Origin: Blastocatellia bacterium
GTDB taxonomy: Bacteria > Acidobacteriota > Blastocatellia > Pyrinomonadales > Pyrinomonadaceae
NCBI GenBank assembly: GCA_003168335.1
Contig: PMSM01000002.1
Location: 1-64,000, forward strand
Length of the DNA stretch: 64,000 nucleotides
Direction: 5' to 3'
Shown here one piece after another: positions 12,242 through 20,501 of the stretch. A program made the translations under genes and the position numbers. The notes beneath the pieces were generated by a model. That model was not told where the DNA came from. It did no database searches and saw only the letters and a program-made list of their open reading frames with translations. Within the stretch, counting starts at the first letter, position 1; the number at the start of each line of letters is the position of its first letter.

Positions 12242-12892
12242 TTGAACCCGACTCGAGTTTTGCTGGCCGACGATCACGCCCTCGTGCGCGCGGGTATTCG
12301 CGCGCTATTAAGTACGATAGAGGGAGTCGAGGTAATTGCGGAAGCGGGCAATGGTCTCGAAGCCCTACAATTGATCAGGGAACTGCAACCCGACATCGTG
12401 CTGCTGGATATTACTCTGCCGGACCTAAGCGGCCTTGAAGTGCTGAAGGAGAGTAAGAAGGATTTTCCTGATCTGCGCGTGATTATCCTGACGGTACATG
12501 AGGCGGGCGAATATGCGATGGAGGCGCTGCGCTCCGGAGCCGCTGGGTACCTTCCCAAGAGCGCCGCGGCCAATGAACTTCAGGTGGCGATTAAAATCGT
12601 AAGCCGTGGCGAAACCTACGTCTCAGGCGAAGTCTCAAGGAAGACATTGCTGGAATTCAGCAAAGGCGCAACGGAACCTACGCATTTTCTTGCCAGGCTC
12701 ACTCCCCGGCAGCGCGAGATCTTAACCCTCATCGCCGAAGGGCACAGCACCAAAGACATAGCGCGCCGCTTGAACATCAGTGTCAAGACCGTCGAGTCTC
12801 ATCGGGCCCAGTTGATGGAGCGGCTGGATATTCACGACGTCGCTGGCCTGGTTCGTTATGCGATCAAAAAGGGTCTGGTAAAGGTTGACTAA
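12242..12892 (+). CDS. NarL/FixJ-family response regulator (near-twin)
   Basis: This 216-residue regulator has the same length and architecture as the one at 11311: receiver with Asp56 (VLLDITLP) and a C-terminal LuxR helix-turn-helix (LTPRQREILTLIAEG, SVKTVESHRA). The TTG start at 12242 is preceded by AGGA at a workable distance and aligns exactly with the twin's start. No kinase lies immediately beside it. It may share the upstream HisKA_3 kinase or be driven by another. The 280-base gap before it contains a palindrome and suggests its own promoter. The DNA-recognition helices of the two regulators are nearly identical, so their target sites may overlap. Confidence 0.92.
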   Translation: MNPTRVLLADDHALVRAGIRALLSTIEGVEVIAEAGNGLEALQLIRELQPDIVLLDITLPDLSGLEVLKESKKDFPDLRVIILTVHEAGEYAMEALRSGAAGYLPKSAAANELQVAIKIVSRGETYVSGEVSRKTLLEFSKGATEPTHFLARLTPRQREILTLIAEGHSTKDIARRLNISVKTVESHRAQLMERLDIHDVAGLVRYAIKKGLVKVD

Positions 12893-13154
12893 GTCGCCCA
12901 ATGGCGCCGTGGGTGAATTTCGCGACGAACATTTTAAAGCCGGGGTCGAGGCTCTGCCCGAGCAAATGACCTGCGAGCGTCAAGCATCTTTGCCTGACTT
13001 TCTCTTTAACCTCTCCCGCCGACCTAACTTCGAAAGTTTTTTCTGCTAACTCGGTAGCGGTTTGCACATCGCCTTGCTTGTTTCTCAAGTGTCAAAGCAT
13101 GCGCTGGCTACCCGTTACGGCGCTTACGCTCACTCAGGGATCTCCTGAGTAGCG

Positions 13155-13175
13155 TTAGGGTTTTGCCTAATTGTG
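13155..13175. promoter_or_regulatory. Second copy of the palindromic operator-like site
   Basis: TTAGG and CCTAA form an inverted repeat around GTTTTG and are followed by TTGTG, matching the site at 12021-12040 in arms, T-rich spacer and trailing TTGTG. The spacer is one base longer. The same motif flanking a NarL-type regulator on both sides supports a shared regulatory role, by inference. Confidence 0.42.
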
Positions 13176-13575
13176 CGAATTGTTGCAGGGGCATACCCTA
13201 CGCTAGCGGAACTGGATCTCCTTAACCCGCGAGTGCGGCACGCGTCTTAAGAGTCGATCTTCCGAAACTCCGAGATGGAAGAGTAAAGGGCATGATGAAA
13301 TTGCTGATTGGAAAAAGTCCATCACGTCATTAATGAATCGCCCCGAACGTTTCCGGCAACTCTGGTATGGAAGACTCAAACGGGCCCCGAAAGCCACGAG
13401 TACTGAACGAAGAGCGAATAGATGTGCGACCGCCGACAGGTCACCTCTTTCTTAAGCGCCTCGCTAAAAGCCAACAGAGCCAAATAGACGAGTTTGTCGG
13501 CAGTCCTAAGGACTGACTGCTTGTCTTATTAAGGGATCGCGGTAAGGCCGTGGGGACGGCTGGCCGCGTACGAAG

Positions 13576-13614
13576 AAGGACGCCGTTTCGGGGGCGAGCG
13601 CGGCGTCCTTTTTC
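13576..13614 (+). terminator. Intrinsic terminator without an upstream gene
   Basis: A perfect 10-bp stem, AAGGACGCCG with CGGCGTCCTT, encloses a 15-base loop and is followed by a T-rich tract (TTTCTCTCT). The nearest plus-strand stop codon upstream is about 680 bases away, so it probably ends a non-coding transcript or an attenuator. Confidence 0.7.
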
Positions 13615-13701
13615 TCTCTATCTGTAGTGATCGATAAGGAATTAGAGCAAGGCGATCCAGGTTGGGCCCTCCTGAAGTTTCCTCGTCCAGGTTGATAATC
13701 G

Positions 13702-14901
13702 ATGCGTCAGAGTCCCTCGCCACAGAATGGGCAGGAAGCACTGCGGGCTTCCGAGCTTCGCTATCGGCGGCTCTTTGAGTCCGCGAAAGACGGCATTCTG
13801 ATCCTCGATGCCGTCAGCGGGCAGATCGTTGACGTTAATCCTTTTCTCGCCGGCTTGCTGGGTTATTCCAAAGAAGACCTCATGGGCAGGGAGCTCTGGG
13901 AAATCGGTGTCTTCAAAGATGTGCTCGGTTCAAAAGCCGCCTTTGTCGAATTGCAAAAGCAAGGGTACATACGCTACGAAGACCTGCCACTCAAAACCCG
14001 AGGCGGCCTTGTCAAACAGGTTGAATTTGTGAGCAACAGCTATCTTGCGGGCGCGAGCCGCGTGATCCAGTGCAACATCCGTGACATCACGGAGCGCAAG
14101 CGGGCAGAGGCGGAATTGAAGGCGACGAATCAACGCCTGCAGCGAGCCCTCGCGGAGTTACATGATAAGCGAGACGAACTCACCGGCATGACCCAGCAAT
14201 TCTGGCAGGCGTCAAAGTTGGCCACGATGGGCGAGTTGGCTGCGAGCATCGCGCATGAGCTTAACAATCCGCTCGCGACTGTGGGCCTGCACGCGGAACA
14301 CTTATTGACGCAATTGCCCGACGACTCGGACAAGCGAAAGCCTTTGGAAATTATTTCGCAGGAAGTAGATCGGATGGCCGGCCTGGTCGATAACCTGCTT
14401 CAGTTTAGTCGTCGCGGCCATCGCCAGGTATCAACCGTTGATGCGGGCGAGGAGATTGCCACCTCCGTCGAGTTTGTTCACTACTATTTACAGAGTCACA
14501 AAATCGAAGTGGACCGCGAGTTTGCTGCTGGCTTGCCAAGCATTCAGGCCGACCGTCAGCAGTTGCGCCAACTATTTCTTAATTTGCTGACAAACGCGAC
14601 CGATGCGATGCCGCAGGGTGGAAAGCTGATAGTGCGTGCGGCTCCCAGCGTTTTACATGACGCGGAGGCTGTGGCGATCGAGTTTGCTGACACCGGCGAG
14701 GGCATTACACCAGAGAACCTCGAAAAACTCTGGGAGCCGTTCTTCACTACCAAGCCGGAAGGCAAAGGTACCGGCTTGGGCCTGGCCATCTGTCGCCGCA
14801 TTGTCGAAGAACACGGCGGGAAAATCGATATTCAGAGTCAGGCGGGACGCGGAACGACGATTCGCATTGTCCTTCCCGCAACCACCCAAGCATCGAGCTA
14901 A
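13702..14901 (+). CDS. PAS-domain sensor histidine kinase
   Basis: This soluble 399-residue kinase has one PAS domain (about 15-135, ending in DITERKRAE), a coiled-coil linker (135-175), and HisKA with His185 in the motif ASIAHELNNPLA. A C-terminal HATPase (about 285-397) carries recognisable N and G boxes (NLLTNATDAM, GKGTGLGLAICRRI). The H-box type resembles NtrB-class kinases, which suits the NtrC-type regulator encoded at the end of the same run. It lacks membrane segments. The stop is 6 bases before the next start, so it begins an apparent operon extending to about 21.9 kb. ATG at 13702 is the only plausible start and has a weak AGG upstream. Confidence 0.92.
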   Translation: MRQSPSPQNGQEALRASELRYRRLFESAKDGILILDAVSGQIVDVNPFLAGLLGYSKEDLMGRELWEIGVFKDVLGSKAAFVELQKQGYIRYEDLPLKTRGGLVKQVEFVSNSYLAGASRVIQCNIRDITERKRAEAELKATNQRLQRALAELHDKRDELTGMTQQFWQASKLATMGELAASIAHELNNPLATVGLHAEHLLTQLPDDSDKRKPLEIISQEVDRMAGLVDNLLQFSRRGHRQVSTVDAGEEIATSVEFVHYYLQSHKIEVDREFAAGLPSIQADRQQLRQLFLNLLTNATDAMPQGGKLIVRAAPSVLHDAEAVAIEFADTGEGITPENLEKLWEPFFTTKPEGKGTGLGLAICRRIVEEHGGKIDIQSQAGRGTTIRIVLPATTQASS

Positions 14902-14907
14902 TTTGCA

Positions 14908-17900
14908 ATGGTCAATAGCAGCATAGGCAAAATCCTGGTCGTCGACGATAAAGTCGAGCTGAAGAATGTGCTCGTCGAAGCGTTGACTTCACAGGGTTAT
15001 GAAACGGCCGGCTTTACCTCTGCCGAAGAGGCGCTCGCGGCTCTGCGCAGCGAGGCTTTCGACGTGCTGCTTACCGACCTGATGATGCCCGAGATGGATG
15101 GCATAACTCTGGTCAGAGAGAGCTTGCTGATCGATCCGCATCTCATCGCCATCATGATGACCGGCCAGGGCACAATCCAGACCGCAGTCGATGCCATGAA
15201 GGTCGGCGCCTTCGACTATGTCCTCAAGCCGTTTCGACTGCAAACGGTGCTGCCGGTGCTCACGCGGGCCATGAATGCGCGCCACCTCAGGCTCGACAAT
15301 CTGCAACTGCGCGAGACGTTGGCCATCTATGAATTGGCCCAAACGATTGCTTTCACTCTCGATCCGCAAGCCCTCATCAGCAAGGTGGCCGACGCCGCGC
15401 TGCAACAGACCGACGCCGATGAAGTGTCAGTGCTTTTGCCCACTGCCGACGGCGACGAACTGTATGTAGCCGCGGTGCGCGGTGAGAATCGGCAGCGTTT
15501 GCTGGGAGAGCGAGTGCCGCTGGGAGAGAGCATTTCTGGTTGGGTGGCGCGCGAGCGCGAGCCGCTGATGCTGGAAGGCGAAATCAAGGACCCGCGCTTT
15601 CGCTCGTTATGGCCTCATCCGGAAATTCGCTCCTCTATTTCCATTCCTATGCAGGTCGCAAACAAGCTGGTCGGGACCATCAATATCAATGCTCTCGATC
15701 GGCCGCGGCCTTTCACGCTGGGGCAGATGAAAGCTGTGACAATCCTGGCCAGCACTGCGGCCGCGGCGCTGGAAAGCGCTTCGCTCTATCGGCAAGTGCA
15801 GCAAGCTGAGGAAAAATATCGCTCGATCTTTGAGAACGCAATCGGGGGAGTTTTCCAGTCCACACCCGAGGGCCGGCTCCTCACGGCCAATCCCGCGATG
15901 GCCCGCATTCTGGGATACGACTCGCCCGAGGAAGTCATCGAGAAGATCACCGATGTAACACATCAACTCTACGTTCACCCTGAGGACCTGGCCAGAGCCG
16001 CTCAGTCGCAACAGGAAGGCGGCGTCTTACAAGGCTTCGAGTTCGAGGCGTACCGCAAAGACCGCGAAAAGATCTGGCTTTCGTTGAACCGCCGCTCGGT
16101 TTGCGATGAAAGCGGCATTGAACTTTACCGCGAAGGCAGCGTCGAGGATATTACCGAGCGCAAGCGGGCTGAAGGGGCGCTACGTGAGAGCGAACATCGT
16201 TACCGCTCCCTGTTTGAGAATATGATCGAAGGGTATGCGTATTGCCGGATGCTATTTGATCACGACACGCCGAGCGACTTTACTTTCATCGCAGTCAACA
16301 GCAAGTTCGAGCACCTAAGTGGACTTAAAGATGTGGTTGGGAAGAAGGTCAGTGAACTTATTCCTGGTTTTCAAGAGACTTCCTCGGAGTTGATAGGGAT
16401 CTATGGCCGGGTGGCTTTGACCGGCGAGCCGGAAAGGCTTGAGACGTATGTGGAGTCACTTGGAAATTGGTTTTCGATCGCCCTCTACAGCCCAGCCAAA
16501 GAATACTTCGTTATCATATTTGACAACATCTCCGAGCGCAAACAAGCAGAAGCCGCTTTGTGTGAGCGGCTCGATATGCAGGAACAGCTCGCTCAGATCG
16601 CCGCCACGTCGCCTGGCGTGCTTTATTCATTCCGGCTGCTGCCGGACGGCTCTCGATGCTTCCCTTATGCCAGTCCGGCGGTCGAGGATTTGTTCGGAGT
16701 CGCGGCGAGTGACCTGGCACGCAGTGCGTCCGAGGTCTTCGAAAGGATTCATCCCGAGGACATCGACTATGTGCAGGCGAGCATCGCCGAATCCGCGCGC
16801 ACGTCTTTGCCATGGTCGAACGAATTTCGTTTTTCCCACCCGGAGAAGGGGCAGGTTTGGGTCATGGCTAGTTCGGTGCCGCAACGTGAGCCCAACGGCA
16901 GCATCCTTTGGCGCGGCTTCGCCCTGGACATCACTGAGCGAAAGCGGTCGGAGGCCGACCTCATGCGCCTGGCGGCGGCTGTCGAACAAACGGCCGATAG
17001 CGTTGTCATCACCGATCCGGAAGGCAATATCCAGTACGTAAACCCGGCCTTCGAGCGCATCACTGGCTACACCAGGGAAGATGTGCTGGGGCAGAATCCG
17101 CGAGTTTTGAAGAGTGGACAGACGGACCCGGCCATCTACAAAGAACTATGGGAAGCGATTACGCGAGGCGAGGTCTGGGTGGGTCAACTCACTAACCGCA
17201 AGAAGGATGGAACGCTTTTCGAAGAACGCGTGACCATCTCTCCGGTACATGACAAAAACGACCACATCGTGAACTATATCGCGGTCAAGCAGGACATTTC
17301 AGACTTTATCAAGCTCGAGGATCAACTTCGCCAGTCGCAGAAGATGGAGGCGATTGGTCAGTTGGCGGGCGGCGTGGCTCACGACTTCAACAATCTGCTG
17401 ACGGCGATTAATGGTTACAGTGGTCTGGCGCTCCAAAAGATGGACGACAATCACCCGCTGAGGGGTTATCTCGAAGAGATAAAAAAGGCCGGTGACCGGG
17501 CGGCCAATCTCACTCGCCAGCTACTGGCTTTCGGCCGCAAGCAGATCCTGCAGCCACTCCCGATTAGTCTGAATGATGTAGTCACAGACATGAACAAAAT
17601 GCTGCGGCGATTGATCGGTGAAGATATCGTACTCACCGCCAAACTCGATCCGGCGTTGAAGAAAATCAAGGCCGACCCCGGACAAATCGAACAGGTCCTG
17701 GTTAATCTGATCGTGAACGCCAGAGACTCGATGCCGCAGGGTGGGAAACTGACGATTGAAACCACAACTATCGATCTTGATCGAGAATACGCCGGCCGGC
17801 ACGTAGGCGTCGTGCCCGGCAGATACGTGATGCTCGCCGTCAGCGATACCGGCACCGGCATGTCCGAGGACACGCGAGCTCGCATCTTCGATCCCTTCTT

Positions 17901-18543
17901 CACTACCAAAGAGAAAGGAAAAGGAACCGGGCTCGGGCTATCGACGGTCTACGGCATAGTCAAACAGAGCGGCGGCAACATCTGGGTTTATAGCGAGATT
18001 GGCCATGGAACCACCTTCAAGGTTTACCTGCCGGAGTTGGCCGCCGCGCCGCAAAAAACCGAAGCCGCGGCAGTTGAGTCACTTATGCCCGGCGGATCAG
18101 AAACCATTCTGCTGGTGGAAGACGAAGATGTGGTCCGCGGTTTGGCCCGCAAGATTCTGGAGCACGCGGGTTATCACGTTTTGGAGGCGAGCCGCGGCGA
18201 AGAAGCGGTGCGCTTGTTTCATCAACAAGCGCAGCCGATTGATTTGTTACTTACCGATGTGGTTATGCCTGAGACCAGCGGCAAAGAGGTCGCGGACCGT
18301 TTGACCGAACTCCTTCCCGGATTGAGGGTGCTGTTCATGTCCGGCTACACCGATGAAGCGATCGTTCATCATGGCGTGCTGGATTCGAATGTTGAATTCA
18401 TCCAAAAACCATTCACGCCGGCAGCGCTGGTCAGGAAGGTGCGCGCGGTCCTGGATTCTGAGTTGGTAATCAGTGATTCCGTCTCTCTGCTCCCAAAGGG
18501 AGAGGGCGAAATTGAAGTTGAACATGAACATCATGACGCGTAA
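14908..18543 (+). CDS. Hybrid histidine kinase with a receiver at each end
   Basis: This is a 1,211-residue protein. Order: N-terminal receiver with Asp57 (LLTDLMMPEMDG), coiled coil, GAF (about 145-295), four PAS domains (300-805), HisKA with His825 (GGVAHDFNNLLTAI), HATPase (920-1045) and a C-terminal receiver with Asp1117 (LLTDVVMPETSG). No membrane segment is visible. Two receivers flanking a kinase suggest that it both accepts phosphate from another kinase, plausibly the one encoded 6 bases upstream, and passes it on internally. The last residues (LLPKGEGE) match translation of a dispersed CTCTCCC-type repeat, so the C-terminus was probably extended by a repeat. The next gene overlaps its 3' end. 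Confidence 0.93.
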   Translation: MVNSSIGKILVVDDKVELKNVLVEALTSQGYETAGFTSAEEALAALRSEAFDVLLTDLMMPEMDGITLVRESLLIDPHLIAIMMTGQGTIQTAVDAMKVGAFDYVLKPFRLQTVLPVLTRAMNARHLRLDNLQLRETLAIYELAQTIAFTLDPQALISKVADAALQQTDADEVSVLLPTADGDELYVAAVRGENRQRLLGERVPLGESISGWVAREREPLMLEGEIKDPRFRSLWPHPEIRSSISIPMQVANKLVGTININALDRPRPFTLGQMKAVTILASTAAAALESASLYRQVQQAEEKYRSIFENAIGGVFQSTPEGRLLTANPAMARILGYDSPEEVIEKITDVTHQLYVHPEDLARAAQSQQEGGVLQGFEFEAYRKDREKIWLSLNRRSVCDESGIELYREGSVEDITERKRAEGALRESEHRYRSLFENMIEGYAYCRMLFDHDTPSDFTFIAVNSKFEHLSGLKDVVGKKVSELIPGFQETSSELIGIYGRVALTGEPERLETYVESLGNWFSIALYSPAKEYFVIIFDNISERKQAEAALCERLDMQEQLAQIAATSPGVLYSFRLLPDGSRCFPYASPAVEDLFGVAASDLARSASEVFERIHPEDIDYVQASIAESARTSLPWSNEFRFSHPEKGQVWVMASSVPQREPNGSILWRGFALDITERKRSEADLMRLAAAVEQTADSVVITDPEGNIQYVNPAFERITGYTREDVLGQNPRVLKSGQTDPAIYKELWEAITRGEVWVGQLTNRKKDGTLFEERVTISPVHDKNDHIVNYIAVKQDISDFIKLEDQLRQSQKMEAIGQLAGGVAHDFNNLLTAINGYSGLALQKMDDNHPLRGYLEEIKKAGDRAANLTRQLLAFGRKQILQPLPISLNDVVTDMNKMLRRLIGEDIVLTAKLDPALKKIKADPGQIEQVLVNLIVNARDSMPQGGKLTIETTTIDLDREYAGRHVGVVPGRYVMLAVSDTGTGMSEDTRARIFDPFFTTKEKGKGTGLGLSTVYGIVKQSGGNIWVYSEIGHGTTFKVYLPELAAAPQKTEAAAVESLMPGGSETILLVEDEDVVRGLARKILEHAGYHVLEASRGEEAVRLFHQQAQPIDLLLTDVVMPETSGKEVADRLTELLPGLRVLFMSGYTDEAIVHHGVLDSNVEFIQKPFTPAALVRKVRAVLDSELVISDSVSLLPKGEGEIEVEHEHHDA

Positions 18544-20347
18544 GAACTCTGAAAAACCGACGATCCTGATCATCGACGACGATGAACAGATTCGCAGCTT
18601 GCTCAAGGATGTACTGGGCGCGAACGCCGACTGCACAACTGTCGGCTCTGCTGAAGACGCTCTGGTACTCCTGAAGAGTGTGAACTTTAATCTCGTGATC
18701 AGCGACATAAACATGGGAGGGATTAGCGGTCTGGATCTGGTGCCGCTCGTTTTGGAACAAACCCCGGACACGGTCGTCGTGATGATCAGTGGACAAAGCA
18801 CCATCGACTTCGCTATCGAAGCCATGCGCGCGGGCGCGTTTGATTACATCACCAAGCCTTTGGATCTTCGGCTGGTCCAGACGGCGGTTAACCGCGCTCT
18901 TTCTCATCATCATTTGTTAACGCAGAAGCGCCGTTATGAAAACCAACTCGAGGACCTGGTCAAAGAGCGCACTGCCGAAGTCGAACATCTCGCTTATCAC
19001 GACGGGCTGACGGATCTTCCCAATCGAGTTCTGTTTGCGGATCGTTGTACCCAGGCGTTGGCCATTGCGCAGCGTAACCAGAATCTGGTCGCGGTGCTGC
19101 TGGTGTCGATTGATCGATTCAAAAAAGTTACCGAAAGCCTCGGGCACGCGGCCGGTGATGCGGTTTTGACTCAGGCCGCGACCCGTTTGCAAGGTTGCGT
19201 CACCAGTGGCGATACGGTCGCGCGTTTTGAAGGGGACGAGTTCGCGCTGCTATTAACGCATGTCACTGAAACCGGAGACCTGACTGAGGCCGCTCGCGCC
19301 ATAGACGAGGTGTTCAAGGCGCCTTTCCACCTTGGCCGGCAAGAGGTGTACGTGACCACCAGCGTGGGGATCAGTCTGTTTCCCTTTAACGGTGAAGACA
19401 GCAGCACCATCTTGAGGAATGCCGTCGCCGCGCTGTATCGAGCGAAAAAGCAGGGTGGCAACAACTATCAATTCTATGCCGCGGATATGAATGCCATGGC
19501 CGTCAAGCGTCTGGCGCTCGAGACCAGCATGCGCCGGGCCATCGAGCACGACGAGTTCATTACCTACTACCAGCCGGTGGTGAATCTGGCTTCGGGTGCG
19601 GTCGTGGGGCTCGAGGCATTGGTTCGCTGGCAGCACCCGGAACTTGGTTTGCTCCCGCCGGGTAAATTCATTGGGCTGGCCGAAGACACCGGGTTGATCC
19701 TGGATATTGGCGACTTTGTAATGCGCGCTGCGTGCGCGCAAACCCGAGCGTGGCAGGATCGGGGGCTCGGCCGGCTGCGCATTGCGGTAAATCTTTCAGC
19801 GCGCCACTTTCAACAAAAGAATTTTCTCGATCGACTGTTGGAAATCCTCGGCGAGACCAGACTCGACCCCACCTGTCTCGATCTCGAGCTGACCGAAACT
19901 TCGATCATGGAAAACACAGAATCAGCTATGAAAGTTCTGACACAGCTTAGAAAGCTCGGCGTCAGGGTGGCGATTGATGACTTTGGCACGGGATATTCGT
20001 CGCTCAGCTATCTGAAACGTCTTCCCATCGACACGGTGAAACTTGATCGGTCGTTTGTAAAAGGCGCCAGCACCGATCCGGACGACGCCGCGCTGGTAAT
20101 GGCGATCGTGACTTTAGCGCACAACCTGAAACTCAGAGTAATTGCCGAAGGCGTGGAAACAGAAGAGCAGGCCGTGTTCTTAAGGCTGCTTAGATGCGAC
20201 GAAGCGCAGGGTTTCCTTTTCGGCAAGCCCATGCCGCCCGAAGTTTTCGAGTCTTCCATCACAGTCGATCCAAAACGGAAACTACACGTTCTTTCAAATT
20301 CATCGCGGCGGGACAGCAAAGGCTTCATGAGCGTGGTCAACGAATGA
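18524..20347 (+). CDS. Response regulator with GGDEF and EAL domains (c-di-GMP turnover)
   Basis: This protein of about 607 residues has a receiver with Asp61 (LVISDINMGG), a GGDEF domain (about 165-325) and an EAL domain (about 345-585). The diguanylate cyclase signature reads EGDEF (residues 236-240), with Glu in place of the first Gly, so cyclase activity is doubtful. The EAL domain keeps EALVRW, the ELTETS motif, DDFGTGYSS, KLDRSF and AEGVETEEQ, so it is probably an active phosphodiesterase hydrolysing c-di-GMP. I start it at the ATG at 18524, overlapping the hybrid kinase by 20 bases. ATG 18533 is equally possible. An ATG at 18473 would put repeat-derived sequence into the protein. It lies in the same run as the kinases that probably phosphorylate it. 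Confidence 0.92.
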   Translation: MNIMTRKNSEKPTILIIDDDEQIRSLLKDVLGANADCTTVGSAEDALVLLKSVNFNLVISDINMGGISGLDLVPLVLEQTPDTVVVMISGQSTIDFAIEAMRAGAFDYITKPLDLRLVQTAVNRALSHHHLLTQKRRYENQLEDLVKERTAEVEHLAYHDGLTDLPNRVLFADRCTQALAIAQRNQNLVAVLLVSIDRFKKVTESLGHAAGDAVLTQAATRLQGCVTSGDTVARFEGDEFALLLTHVTETGDLTEAARAIDEVFKAPFHLGRQEVYVTTSVGISLFPFNGEDSSTILRNAVAALYRAKKQGGNNYQFYAADMNAMAVKRLALETSMRRAIEHDEFITYYQPVVNLASGAVVGLEALVRWQHPELGLLPPGKFIGLAEDTGLILDIGDFVMRAACAQTRAWQDRGLGRLRIAVNLSARHFQQKNFLDRLLEILGETRLDPTCLDLELTETSIMENTESAMKVLTQLRKLGVRVAIDDFGTGYSSLSYLKRLPIDTVKLDRSFVKGASTDPDDAALVMAIVTLAHNLKLRVIAEGVETEEQAVFLRLLRCDEAQGFLFGKPMPPEVFESSITVDPKRKLHVLSNSSRRDSKGFMSVVNE

Positions 20348-20377
20348 GTGGACAAGCTGCTCAGGCGTGGCTATTTG

Positions 20378-20483
20378 ATATCTCCCTTCTCCCGCTGGGA
20401 GAAGGGCTGGGGAAGAGGGGCGGAGCTGGGGCGGGTCGATACTCAAGCCCTCTCCCCAACCCTCTCCCAAAGGGAGAGGGAGT
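20378..20483. repeat. CTCTCCC-type dispersed hairpin pair
   Basis: Two G/C-rich hairpins lie between the GGDEF-EAL gene and the sigma-54 activator. The first is built on CTTCTCCCGCTGGGAGAAG and the second on CCTCTCCCAAAGGGAGAGG. Related sequence occurs at 18483-18507 (inside the hybrid kinase 3' end) and at 60107-60206. It may act as a weak terminator or mRNA-stabilising structure. Confidence 0.7.
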
Positions 20484-20501
20484 CAGGACAAACTAAACCC
20501 G

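Larger units (their letters stand above)
12893..13701. other. 810-base non-coding region with a palindrome and a terminator
   Basis: I find no supportable protein gene here. The region contains a copy of the palindrome seen at 12021 (13155-13175) and ends with a strong intrinsic-terminator hairpin (13576-13614) that no upstream gene needs. A non-coding transcript of about 400 nucleotides between these two signals is possible. I recognise no known RNA family. Confidence 0.45.
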
